Shown: positions 15,101-22,096, counted from the first letter of the stretch. The stretch: DNA of 25,291 bases from JAXJQF01 sp036311285 (GCA_036311285.1 JAXJQF010000115.1:1-25291), one strand, 5' to 3'. Numbers and translations: made by a program. The notes: generated from the letters alone by a model not told the origin.

Positions 15101-16856
15101 TACTGCATTATCTATTTTTGATGTGTTCTTAGAGCAAAACAAAAAATTAAAGTTTTTTGTAGATTTTAAAAATTCGCTTAAGTTAAATGTAAAAGCCAAT
15201 TCATGGAAACTTAACAATAGTTTATTAAATATAAAGGAAATTGATTATAAGAATAATAATGGTGAAATTGCTTTTGATTTTCCAAGTCTTAACATAAACA
15301 GTTTTAAGTCCTGGTTACCTGAAGGGTTATCTGTTAACAAAGGTATTCAGGTAAATGGTGTGTTTGGACTTAAGAATAGTAGTTTATATGCTAATTTTGA
15401 TTTGAATACTCAAAAAAATCAACTTGTGTACGAAAATCATATTTTCAATATACGAAATTATAAAATAAATGCAGACTTAAAAGATAACAATCTAAGTATA
15501 GAGCATGACGTCGAGTTTGGTAATTCAAGCAAGATGGAAATGATTTTTAATGTTGCTAAATTAGATGGTAAGAGAGAGTTAAGTGGGTATTTAGATTTCT
15601 CTAATTTCGATATTGGCCCATCGTTGCTATTATTAGATGAATTAACTAAGGCTGAGGGTAGTCTTAATGGTAAGGTTGATTTTGAGGGAACTTTAGATAA
15701 ACCTTTATTAAGTGGTGATTTAAGTGTAGTTGCTTCAGAAATTATGCCAGCTGTAGATATTGGTATTATTAAAGATATAAGTACAGATATTAAATTTAGG
15801 CATAGTACAGCTACAGTTGAATCTGTGTTTGGTTTAGGAGATGGTAAAGGCAAAATTACTGGTTCTGTTTCCTGGATTCCTCAGTTGACTGCTAACCTTT
15901 ATTTAACATCAAATGAATTAACTACTAATATTTTAGGTTATGGTACAGGTAATATGATTTACGACCTTAGTGCTGAATATTATGAAAATTTAGCAAAGGT
16001 GCGTGGGTCAATAATTGTTCCAAAACTTAGATTTACGATGAAAGAACTACCTGAAAGTTCGGTACAGTCCTCGAGTGATGTTATGGAAATAACACAACAG
16101 GATGATGGTAGTTATACCTTTAAGAAGAAGTCTGTAAATACGCTTGATTTAGATGTTTCTGTTACGATTGGGGAAGACGTATTAGTTAAATCAATGGGGG
16201 TGACCACAAGAGTTAAAGGTGATGTTAAATTAATACAAAAGCCTGAGAAAGAGTTTAGTATTTATGGTAACATAAAATTGTATGATGGTACATTTAGAGC
16301 GTATGGCCAGAACTTGGTAATAGAAGAGGGGAAGGTTAGTTTCTTAGGGGATGCTTCAAACCCAATACTTGATATCAGAGCTGTTAGAAATAGAAATTCA
16401 ATGTCAAATGAAAACATTGTGGTTGGGGTGATGGTTTCAGGAGTTGTGTCATCTCCTCGTATTAAGATTTTCTCAAACCCTGCAATGAGTGAAACCGATG
16501 CATTGTCATATTTAGTTCGCGGAAAGAAGATGGAAACTGCAAAGAACGATGACTCTGATATGGGAACAGAGTTGTTAATTGGTGTAGGCTTGATGGAAAC
16601 AACAGGTATTGTGTCTAAGGTTGGCGAAATTGTAGGTGTAGAAGATATGCATCTTGAAACTAAGGGAGATGGTGACGAAACAAGAGTTGAGTTGTCTGTG
16701 AATGTAATGCGTGATTTAGAAGTTGCCTATGGTTATCAAGTGTATAATTCTTTATCAGAGTATCGAGCACGTTATCAGTTGTTACCAAGATTGTATATAG
16801 AGTACACAAAGGCGTTAGATCAGGCTTTAGATTTGATATATAAATTTGAGTTTTAG
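12114..16856 (+). CDS. tamB: Translocation and assembly module inner-membrane/periplasmic protein TamB
   Basis: TamB (AsmA-like family) is a long periplasm-spanning groove anchored in the inner membrane and contacting TamA. At 1580 residues it is some 300 longer than E. coli TamB (about 1259). The membrane anchor lies at about 103-125, behind a polar, acidic N-terminal tail of about 90 residues that would be cytoplasmic. Two hydrophilic low-complexity stretches (about 270-375, with 'FDFDDDDEIEQEA', and about 435-525) interrupt the N-terminal third. The rest is repetitive beta structure. The C-terminal TamB domain is typical: 'LYDGTFRAYGQNLVIEEGKV', then 'NPILDIRAVRN', ending 'LIYKFEF'. No ribosome binding site is clear at 12114; translation may be coupled to tamA or start slightly downstream. 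Confidence 0.93.
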   Translation: MDKDEYNNNIDRTTNDAESKFENLDTVEVNVFTEENSSVEIDASVKNSKNDNKSGVTTETSDEDLTVSNTDDNKSQTVRQKAVTKSKNLIGFFFYSVWFSSKIFIRIFIALSFFLFIFLNGLIFSESGSEVLWKIVKNNVPGLQGEYVKGHLGRGVSIQNFSYKYESVIEIEAKQVEMQYSLLSLFKGQFNVESIRVNNLLVVLGVKPNELNNLNDFLAKRLYEVFSYKVETGKKLEKVITRFREPQIDDTVTVAPIDLSYLPNDVRKQILLGNKDALKSALPNNNETVEDGLTENEQNLADKFINYVTSAFDFDDDDEIEQEASVDNIDIERLKKMSAATSEDIEFENDTPIEESDKTVKRKEDGKSEYYDELFTWINVPIKVHVENLYVDKFLYLSEIVDVAVDDFYFTGGMKGFNIYGESVTANFVDVLLHDERFESNNQGANVEVHNAKDKTNINVATNNSDFKGNNKLHANVVEQDKNVNKPIFSKSKLLKNGENIKTAKLKNPFNRKQNMTLFEKMPSVIMPMSIYVDKFIINNGRYHQSNYDTGVMSIKFGGSFVGSTITLNYFKALHNLGYAELKDSYIDLVEYYPLRVNLNASSENTDWFDLLHTHKLQAFAEGDLLDLKAKFNTIGKIDSQSKVRINVMSSSIPMEFVGKFNHVVWPMVEPEYSAPSVNIKAKGDLYGGNVSVKADDVQILDFPKFNVDTVFKTNYKELFFKKLMVKNEHDNLNVKGSLSWDNSIATALKVEGKLTKLERYLGYLQNKVNKDDSEYVDSSNLDFSFEGLFELVDSDHWDLELHRANVKGKVDERDFIADVDHLSLRVNDGKYRGSVASSKFVNGVNKINLKGYFNKNIDLYVDYNITETNLLHKDFAGGVAGNVVIKGKEDDFDVNVKLNTEFLSYLQYKFESLVVSLKANYKQDMVSNIVAKATSSKMRYLLEPLINNINVTLTGSETKHKLKVKGNLEHRHKVYLDLQGNLDRKQSTYEGVVRNTALSIFDVFLEQNKKLKFFVDFKNSLKLNVKANSWKLNNSLLNIKEIDYKNNNGEIAFDFPSLNINSFKSWLPEGLSVNKGIQVNGVFGLKNSSLYANFDLNTQKNQLVYENHIFNIRNYKINADLKDNNLSIEHDVEFGNSSKMEMIFNVAKLDGKRELSGYLDFSNFDIGPSLLLLDELTKAEGSLNGKVDFEGTLDKPLLSGDLSVVASEIMPAVDIGIIKDISTDIKFRHSTATVESVFGLGDGKGKITGSVSWIPQLTANLYLTSNELTTNILGYGTGNMIYDLSAEYYENLAKVRGSIIVPKLRFTMKELPESSVQSSSDVMEITQQDDGSYTFKKKSVNTLDLDVSVTIGEDVLVKSMGVTTRVKGDVKLIQKPEKEFSIYGNIKLYDGTFRAYGQNLVIEEGKVSFLGDASNPILDIRAVRNRNSMSNENIVVGVMVSGVVSSPRIKIFSNPAMSETDALSYLVRGKKMETAKNDDSDMGTELLIGVGLMETTGIVSKVGEIVGVEDMHLETKGDGDETRVELSVNVMRDLEVAYGYQVYNSLSEYRARYQLLPRLYIEYTKALDQALDLIYKFEF

Positions 16857-16926
16857 TAAAGAAATTTAAAAGTTTTTTTGTGAATAATTTAACTTTTATT
16901 GCAAAAAAGATTTTTACAGTTTTAAA

Positions 16927-16948
16927 GCATTACCAATGCATTTTTTTT
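16927..16948 (+). terminator. Weak candidate terminator after tamB
   Basis: GCATT and AATGC pair around ACC, followed by A and eight T. The stem is only 5 bp and AT-rich, 70 bases after the tamB stop, so efficiency would be low and the next gene could be partly co-transcribed with tamAB. Confidence 0.35.
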
Positions 16949-17026
16949 ATAAGGTAAAATGTGTTAAAATGCATAAATCAAGGATGTTAATTATAATAAA
17001 TTTTAAATAACAAAAAAGGATATTTG

Positions 17027-17767
17027 TTGGTTATGAAATGTATGAAGTTTATGACTCACTTGAGTTGTTTGTTGTTGTTAAGTGTAGGGTTATCAGCTCA
17101 TGCAGGAATTGATGTTAATGAAGGCTTTGGGTTTAAGATTGTTATAGATCCGGCAATGCAAAAGGATAATCCTGGCGTTTATTCTATTACTGGTCAGCCA
17201 GAATATAAGTTAAATTATATCTTTGCTAGTGATTTACAGAAGGTTTTTAATAAATTTGGCTTCGAAGTTATTATTACAAGAACCCCTGAACAAAATGTAT
17301 CTGTAGAAGAAAGAGCTGCAATGACAGAAGGGGCTAATATTTTAATATCTTTAAGACATGATACTGTAGTTGATAAGTATTGTACTTTTAATTCAAAAGG
17401 TCATTGTGTTTCAGATTATGCAAGAGGATTCTCTGTATTTGTAGCTGATTCAAATGTAGATAAGGATTTATCATTAGATTTAGCTGAAAATATTGGTCGT
17501 AACCTAATGTTAGAAGGTTTCTTTGCAACTAAGCATCATGCAGAGAAAATTCCTGGAGAAGGTAAGGAATTAGTGAATGAAACAATAGGGTTGTATATGG
17601 ATGACTCAATTGAATTATTAAAGCTTAGTAAGGTTCCTGCTGTTCAAGTTAATTTAGGGGTTGTAGCTAACAAACTTGATGTTAAAGTTCTTCAAGACAA
17701 GAAGCAAAGAGCTAAGATTATTCAAAATATTGTTGATGCTGTACGTCGTTATAAGGATGAATTATAA
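17027..17767 (+). CDS. Periplasmic N-acetylmuramoyl-L-alanine amidase-fold protein, probably catalytically inactive
   Basis: The 246 residues open with a signal peptide ('FMTHLSCLLLLSVGLSAHA', cut near residue 26), then one Amidase_3 domain. The family's landmarks align: 'IVIDPAMQKDNPG' for the usual ivlDPGHxxxxPG, 'PEYKLNY' for the zinc-binding Glu region, 'ITRTPEQNVSVEERA', 'LISLRHDTV' for SIHHDSV, 'RGFSVFVA', 'HHAEKIPGE' and 'VPAVQVNLGVVANK' for mPAVLlEaGvIvN. The first zinc His is Met, the His of SIH is Arg, and the catalytic Glu of LlEaG is Asn; only one of the four expected residues, the Glu, is kept. It should therefore not cleave peptidoglycan by the known mechanism. TTG 17027 is six bases after AAGGA; TTG 17024 and ATG 17033 are alternatives. 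Confidence 0.85.
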   Translation: MVMKCMKFMTHLSCLLLLSVGLSAHAGIDVNEGFGFKIVIDPAMQKDNPGVYSITGQPEYKLNYIFASDLQKVFNKFGFEVIITRTPEQNVSVEERAAMTEGANILISLRHDTVVDKYCTFNSKGHCVSDYARGFSVFVADSNVDKDLSLDLAENIGRNLMLEGFFATKHHAEKIPGEGKELVNETIGLYMDDSIELLKLSKVPAVQVNLGVVANKLDVKVLQDKKQRAKIIQNIVDAVRRYKDEL

Positions 17768-17811
17768 CGAAAACGTCAGTTTTAATTAAAAAATTTATTT
17801 AGCAGTAGAAG

Positions 17812-17844
17812 AAAGTTGTATAAGTTATTTATACAACTTTTTTT
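17812..17844 (+). terminator. Intrinsic terminator after the amidase-like gene
   Basis: AAAGTTGTATAA (17812-17823) and TTATACAACTTT (17829-17840) form a perfect 12-bp stem with a 5-base loop, followed by TTTT. Its 3' end overlaps the -35 region of the next promoter. Confidence 0.85.
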
Positions 17845-17870
17845 GTAATAAAATAAAAAAAATGTATAAT
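17843..17870 (+). promoter_or_regulatory. Candidate promoter of the HAD phosphatase gene
   Basis: TTGTAA (17843-17848), a 16-base spacer and a perfect TATAAT (17865-17870) lie 46 bases before the ATG, directly behind the terminator of the upstream gene. Confidence 0.6.
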
Positions 17871-17916
17871 TGTGACGTTTTGGACAGGATGTCAATTTTA
17901 TATATGGGAGTTATTA

Positions 17917-18492
17917 ATGATCTATTGTGTGGATTTAGATGGCACGCTATCTAAAGGTGATATGTCTTTAAGAGCGTTTGTTTATTTATCAATTCGTAAT
18001 CCATTATGGATTGTTAAAGCTGCTTTTTATTTACTTGCAAAATTCGGTGACAGAAAACTTTTAAAATCTAAAATGAATGAACACTATAAGTTCAAAGTTG
18101 AAGATTTGTATTTTAATGAAGAGTTAATTAATTTTTTAAAAGAAGTTAAGAACGATTCCTTGAGCAAAAATTCTGTTTATTTAATTTCAGGAAGCAGTGA
18201 TGAAGTAGTTAAAAAGATTGCTCAGAAGTTTACATTCTTTGATGGAGCATTTGGTTCAAGGGTAGATGTAAATTTAATATCAAGCAATAAATTATCATTC
18301 ATCAAGAAGATGTACCCAAATCAAGATCTTTGCTACATAGGAAACTCTAAGGCTGACTTTAAGGTATGGTCAGGGGTTCAATATGGCATAGTTGTTTCGG
18401 ATAAGCCAAGCTTTATCGAAGAAGCCAAAAAACATACAGAGATAATAAAGGTTATTAGCCCAAAGTGGAGTAAAATTACCACTTTTTCTTAG
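17917..18492 (+). CDS. Stand-alone HAD-superfamily hydrolase of the UbiA-associated type
   Basis: The 191 residues contain the HAD motifs in order: motif I 'VDLDGTLSKGD' with the nucleophile Asp5 and acid/base Asp7, motif II Ser in 'LISGSSDE', motif III Lys in 'NKLSFIKK' and motif IV 'YIGNSKADFKVW'. The layout, including 'RNPLWIVKAAFYLLAKFG' in the cap and 'GSRVDVNLIS', resembles the HAD domain found fused in front of UbiA-type prenyltransferases, here without the transferase. Substrate is unknown. The start is ATG 17917, six bases after GGGAG; an upstream in-frame ATG (17872) falls at the likely transcription start and is rejected. The 3' end overlaps the convergent PKKKW gene by 17 bases. 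Confidence 0.88.
   Translation: MIYCVDLDGTLSKGDMSLRAFVYLSIRNPLWIVKAAFYLLAKFGDRKLLKSKMNEHYKFKVEDLYFNEELINFLKEVKNDSLSKNSVYLISGSSDEVVKKIAQKFTFFDGAFGSRVDVNLISSNKLSFIKKMYPNQDLCYIGNSKADFKVWSGVQYGIVVSDKPSFIEEAKKHTEIIKVISPKWSKITTFS
18462..18487 (+). terminator. Terminator-like hairpin inside the overlapping 3' ends
   Basis: AAAGTGG (18462-18468) and CCACTTT (18479-18485) pair around ten bases, and the T run 18483-18487 follows. The whole element lies within the HAD coding region, just before its stop codon TAG (18490-18492), and within the last codons of the opposing gene. The stem is short, so strength is uncertain. On the minus strand there is no T tract. Confidence 0.45.
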
Positions 18493-19231
18493 GCATAAAC
18501 AACATATCGATTTCTTTATCTTCTTCAGTAGCTTCGTTGTTTTCTTTACGTTTTGCTTGATCTAATTGGTTTATAGCTTCTAATTCTTTTGTTAAAGTTT
18601 CTTCTAGAGCTTTTAACCAATTATCATCAATATTTAACTTTTTAAGTGAAGATAAACCACCAGATACTAATTGCTTAACAATGTTTATTTGATTATTTCT
18701 TTTAGCTTCCTCGATGTTTCTATATAGGTTGCTAAATTGAATCTTGAAAATCATGATTTCTAAACGTTTGTCTTCTTTAATTAAATCTTGTTGAGAGATA
18801 CGACCACGATTGAACTCGATACGAATGATTTTTCTAAGTCTTCTTAATACCTTCATTACCTTTAAAGATACATCTGTATCTTTAGGTGGTGAAAAAGAAG
18901 GATCTGCTATAGGATTTGATAAATTATCAGAAATTTGTTTTTTTATATCATCTATTCTTTGTTTAACAGTAATAGCTTGAGGGTTTACAGCTATAATAGT
19001 TTGTAAAGCACCTAAAATTCTATTTTGAAGTAAAACAACAATTTTTGTAGTACATGGAATTTGAACAACAGAAAGTAATAAGTCATCACATTCATTTATG
19101 ATTGTCTTTTGCTTTGATATTATAACTTTTTTATCAATTTCTTTTTGTACTTGATAATCGTTATATAGCATATAAGCTATTATCAAAATAACAGCTAAAG
19201 CTACACACATAATAATGATGGTTAATAACAT
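18476..19231 (-). CDS. Conserved inner-membrane-anchored protein ending in PKKKW, function unknown
   Basis: The 251-residue product has one N-terminal membrane anchor (about 2-24, 'LLTIIIMCVALAVILIIAYM'). A mostly helical, charged, probably cytoplasmic body follows, with coiled-coil character near 190-235. The chain has an acidic stretch and then the ending 'DMLFMPKKKW'. The pattern of a single anchor, a segment like 'LLQNRILGAL', a 'VLRRLRKIIRIEFNRGRI' segment and the KKKW tail recalls a conserved uncharacterised gammaproteobacterial protein. I cannot assign a function. It converges on the HAD gene, sharing 17 bases. The ribosome binding site is poor (a GGACTATCGGT context). A minus-strand promoter TTGATC-17-TATCTC at 19266-19294 is possible but weak. 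Confidence 0.75.
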   Translation of the reverse strand: MLLTIIIMCVALAVILIIAYMLYNDYQVQKEIDKKVIISKQKTIINECDDLLLSVVQIPCTTKIVVLLQNRILGALQTIIAVNPQAITVKQRIDDIKKQISDNLSNPIADPSFSPPKDTDVSLKVMKVLRRLRKIIRIEFNRGRISQQDLIKEDKRLEIMIFKIQFSNLYRNIEEAKRNNQINIVKQLVSGGLSSLKKLNIDDNWLKALEETLTKELEAINQLDQAKRKENNEATEEDKEIDMLFMPKKKW

Positions 19232-19531
19232 ACCGATAGTCCAATTTCATATATTTTTCTTTCAAGAGATATTTTTTTAGTATGTAATGATCAAGTTACT
19301 GATGTTACATATTCAAAAAGTTTAAATAACTATCTCTAGAAAAGAATTTTAAATAAAAATTTGTAACATTACTATTAAGTAACGTACACTTTTTGCAAAT
19401 TTTTATTAATAAACGGCAAAGATTTGACAAAAATATGCATTATATCTTAATACTGCAAATTTAATACCATTTTATAAGTAGGGTTAAATATCTACATGTA
19501 TTTTTACATTTGGTCCTTGTTTAATGTTTCT
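19232..19531. other. Intergenic with clustered GTTAC/GTAAC motifs
   Basis: There is no gene in these 300 bases. ATGTTACA (19302-19309) and TGTAACAT (19362-19369) are perfect inverted copies, flanked by further AGTTAC (19294-19299) and AGTAAC (19376-19381), which gives a nested dyad upstream of the PKKKW gene. A plus-strand TTGACA (19424-19429), 18 bases, TAATAC (19448-19453) reads towards the ISL3 fragment with no gene to serve; it may be inherited from a lost element. Confidence 0.4.
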
Positions 19532-19905
19532 TTAATCGTAAATTTTATGATTCTTATTGTTATTTTGGGGCTTGCTAAAAATTGTAGGATTGAGATGTCC
19601 TTGTGCTGTCTTTCTTAATTCATGCATCAGTTTTAAGAAGAAGTACAGGTCTTTAGGAAGGCCATAACATTTTCTTCTAAGTGTTTTAATTCTTTGAATA
19701 ATCCCCTCAATTTTCCCGTTTTTAACCTTATATATAGCATGAGTTATTATGCCTTCAATATGATTAGATAATAATCTAGCAAACCTCTGAAAATGAGAAT
19801 TACCTGTACCTTTACAAACCTTTATTATATTGCTTATAGAATCAAGAATTTGAATTTTACAACTTGATTTATAAGAATACTTTAATACTTCTTTTATCGT
19901 GTCAC
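19532..19905 (-). pseudogene. ISL3-family transposase, C-terminal fragment
   Basis: Reading the minus strand from about 19905 down to the TAA at 19532-19534 gives an uninterrupted frame of about 120 residues without a start codon. It includes 'HFQRFARLLSNHIEGI', 'YKVKNGKIEGIIQRIKTLRR' and 'CYGLPKDLYFFLKLMHELRK'. This is the end of an ISL3-type (IS204/IS1001/IS1096) DDE transposase, with the catalytic Glu in 'GKIEGI'. The N-terminal two thirds, with both catalytic Asp residues, are missing because the element is cut by the IS66 fragment. No terminal inverted repeat could be confirmed. Confidence 0.72.
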
Positions 19906-20091
19906 TGTCGAGAAAAAACGAGGACGAAAGGCAATATGAAAGAAAGATCTTTTATTGAGCGACTAATAAAGCTCAAGGTTAGTGTATGTCTATTTATAAA
20001 AGATTTTGCTGTGCCATTTGATAATAATCAGGCAGAAAGATATTTACGCAATGTAAAAACAAAATCAAAAGTCTCTGGGTGTATAAATTAA
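19903..20091 (+). pseudogene. IS66-family transposase, C-terminal fragment
   Basis: The frame reads 'CREKTRTKGNMKERSFIERL', then 'FIKDFAVPFDNNQAERYLRN', then 'VKTKSKVSGCIN' and stops. 'VPFDNNQAERxxR.xKvkxKvSGC' is the signature at the end of the IS66 DDE domain, including its catalytic Glu. The usual continuation after SGC is lost to a stop, and everything upstream of about residue 350 of a normal transposase is gone. It is a dead relic joined head to head with the ISL3 fragment. Confidence 0.8.
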
Positions 20092-20144
20092 AAACATTTA
20101 TAGAGGTAGAATAAGGTTACATAATAATATTAGGTGTACCTTAT

Positions 20145-21803
20145 TTAATCTAGCTTTTCAATCATGCATTGATGATCTTTGGTCTTTGTGCTGTAATTTA
20201 TTCCCACAATAACGGTATTGTGGTATTGTCTTGTATAACGTTTAAAATATTCCTTAGTTTTAATCTGATTGATTGCTTCTTCAGCAGAACTATCATATTT
20301 AAACTCAATCAGAATAAGAGGTAGTTTATCTGTTATTGGTTCATATACTAAATCAACTCGACCTTTACCTGCTTGATCTTCACGATGATAGTTATAATCA
20401 TCAAGTGTTGACCATAAAAGGCCTGTCATTACACAGTAAGTAAGAGATTCCTCGTCATTGTAGTCAAGAAGAGATACTGCAGTTGAGTTATGAATTTCCT
20501 GAATAATTTCTGCAACTTTATTTTCATCGGGCTTCTTAATAATGGAATTTAGCAACATTTCCGAACGTTTAACAATTTCTGTTCGTCTACTCCATTTCTG
20601 ACATCTTACAATAGAGAGCAATGTCTGTTTTATTTCCTGATTTGGAACATAAGCAAGCTTTAAACCATTATTTCGTTCACTACAACCAAGATAACCAAGA
20701 CATACAAGCAAACTAAAAATGTCGTTCTTATCTTTTATTGTCACCATATCATTTTGGAAATTGTTTGAATTAAATGGAATTTTAATACCATCTATCAATT
20801 TTGTAATATCATTCTTAATTCCTCTGAAGTTCATGTTAATCAAGCGAACAACTTCTTCATTTGAAGATGTCCCACTCCAATAACTTTGACATATACCATC
20901 ACTAATCGCTGAAACAACAGAATTAGGATTATAAATATCTTTACCGTTAAGTTTATAACCTTCGTACCATTCTTTTAGTTCCTGGTGACTGATCTTACAT
21001 TGAGGTAATTTAACTATTTCTGCGACTTCTTCTTCTGTAAAACCGAAATATTCTTCATAAGGTACAGGTCTTAACATATTATATTCTTTAAATACGTTTA
21101 AAGCTGATTGAGAGTTATATTTCTTGATAGGAAGAATACCAGTAAGATAAGCTAAAGCAAAGCATGCTTGCCCCTTATCTGATTTAAACAGTCCGCGCAT
21201 AACCTCTATAAATTTCTCGAGTAGTTCTGGTTCATTTCGATATTCTCTGCATATCAAATCCCACTCATCCATAATAAAAATGAATTTCTCTCCAGTATAC
21301 TTACATATAACTTGCAAGGCTGATGACAAAGACTTCTTTCCAACTAATGGAGCGTTATTGATTTGCTCTGCATATTCTTTGTTATCCTTTAATTCCTGAA
21401 CAATCATATACTGTAGAAAATCGACAATATCATCAATGGCTTCAATATAGAGCGAACTGTCAGCTTTATAAGAGATATACTGGTCCTTTATAGAATTCAT
21501 ATCAATGTAGATGACATTGTATTTATTTAGATGTTCTGAATAGCTTGGTTTATTAGCTATTTCAAGTTTGTCAAAAATATCCTGTCTAGCATATCCTTTA
21601 GAATAGTAAGCCAATAGCATGTGGGCAGTTACGGTTTTACCGAATCTACGAGGACGGGTAATAGCCAAAAAACAATTTTGAGTATTTACCTTTGCTGATA
21701 TTTTTTCTATAAAATCTGTTTTGTCTACAAAAATTTCAGAATCTTTAAATTTAACAAGTTTTATAAAACTATTATTCTCTGTAGGATTCAGAATATTGCC
21801 CAT
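20145..21803 (-). CDS. AAA-ATPase-like protein with C-terminal PD-(D/E)XK nuclease domain
   Basis: The 552 residues match the AAA-ATPase-like/PDDEXK_9 architecture common in gut Bacteroidota and other anaerobes. The N-terminal P-loop is 'TRPRRFGKT' (about 49-57), and a Walker-B-like 'FIFIMDEWD' holds Asp179-Glu180. A middle helical region contains 'EEYFGFTEEEV' and 'WYEGYKLNG'. The C-terminal nuclease core has Asp484 ('RVDLVY') and Glu500-x-Lys502 ('LIEFKY'), with Gln513 nearby. All expected catalytic residues are present and the frame is intact. Biological role is unknown; defence or mobile-element functions have been suspected. Leucine codons CTG, CTC and CTT and arginine CGC appear here, unlike the TTA-dominated neighbours, and IS relics adjoin it, suggesting horizontal gain. 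Confidence 0.88.
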   Translation of the reverse strand: MGNILNPTENNSFIKLVKFKDSEIFVDKTDFIEKISAKVNTQNCFLAITRPRRFGKTVTAHMLLAYYSKGYARQDIFDKLEIANKPSYSEHLNKYNVIYIDMNSIKDQYISYKADSSLYIEAIDDIVDFLQYMIVQELKDNKEYAEQINNAPLVGKKSLSSALQVICKYTGEKFIFIMDEWDLICREYRNEPELLEKFIEVMRGLFKSDKGQACFALAYLTGILPIKKYNSQSALNVFKEYNMLRPVPYEEYFGFTEEEVAEIVKLPQCKISHQELKEWYEGYKLNGKDIYNPNSVVSAISDGICQSYWSGTSSNEEVVRLINMNFRGIKNDITKLIDGIKIPFNSNNFQNDMVTIKDKNDIFSLLVCLGYLGCSERNNGLKLAYVPNQEIKQTLLSIVRCQKWSRRTEIVKRSEMLLNSIIKKPDENKVAEIIQEIHNSTAVSLLDYNDEESLTYCVMTGLLWSTLDDYNYHREDQAGKGRVDLVYEPITDKLPLILIEFKYDSSAEEAINQIKTKEYFKRYTRQYHNTVIVGINYSTKTKDHQCMIEKLD

Positions 21804-22055
21804 AACACCTAACCTTTTAGAACTTCATGATATTTTCATTTTAACACAGCAAAAAAAATTTATCAGAGATAAAGCATAAAATGTTAGGAGTTGAGTATTA
21901 AAAAGATTAAAAACATGATAAGTTAAAAAATTATATCATGTTTATAAGAATAAATTTTTGCTTTCCTTATGAAATTTTAGTAACAATTCAGCCACTGTAG
22001 ATTCTGAATAGTTACAAAATTTTTTTGAATAAGGTCTTGTTCTATCCTTTGTTTC
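21804..22055. other. Divergent intergenic, nuclease gene to fumarase promoter
   Basis: These 252 AT-rich bases separate the divergent PD-(D/E)XK gene and fumarase gene and hold no coding frame. A perfect 10-bp inverted repeat, AAACATGATA/TATCATGTTT (21911-21920, 21934-21943), lacks a T tract and could be an operator. A terminator-like hairpin follows at 21976-22027. Confidence 0.45.
21976..22027 (+). terminator. Orphan terminator-like hairpin upstream of the fumarase promoter
   Basis: GTAACAATTCAG (21980-21991) and CTGAATAGTTAC (22004-22015) pair with one mismatch. Outer T-A pairs extend the stem after one more mismatch, and a T7 run (22020-22026) follows. It reads in the plus direction, yet no plus-strand gene precedes it. 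It may be the terminator of a gene displaced when the nuclease and IS fragments arrived. Confidence 0.55.
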
Positions 22056-22083
22056 TTGAAGTTTAGTTGCTCCGTGCTATAAT
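22056..22083 (+). promoter_or_regulatory. Fumarase promoter (extended -10)
   Basis: TTGAAG (22056-22061), a 16-base spacer and TATAAT (22078-22083), preceded by TGC, make an extended -10 promoter. The start near 22090 gives an unusually long leader of about 180 bases. I saw no convincing FNR box (TTGAT-N4-ATCAA) around it. Confidence 0.7.
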
Positions 22084-22096
22084 AAACGATAATTTT

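Noticed and set aside
15458..15853. Minus-strand frame of 131 codons inside tamB
   Set aside because: It is a shadow of the TamB coding sequence; codon composition and the strong TamB reading explain it.
19424..19453. Promoter TTGACA-18-TAATAC for a small RNA
   Set aside because: No terminator hairpin or gene follows within the next 100 bases, so there is nothing to support a transcript.
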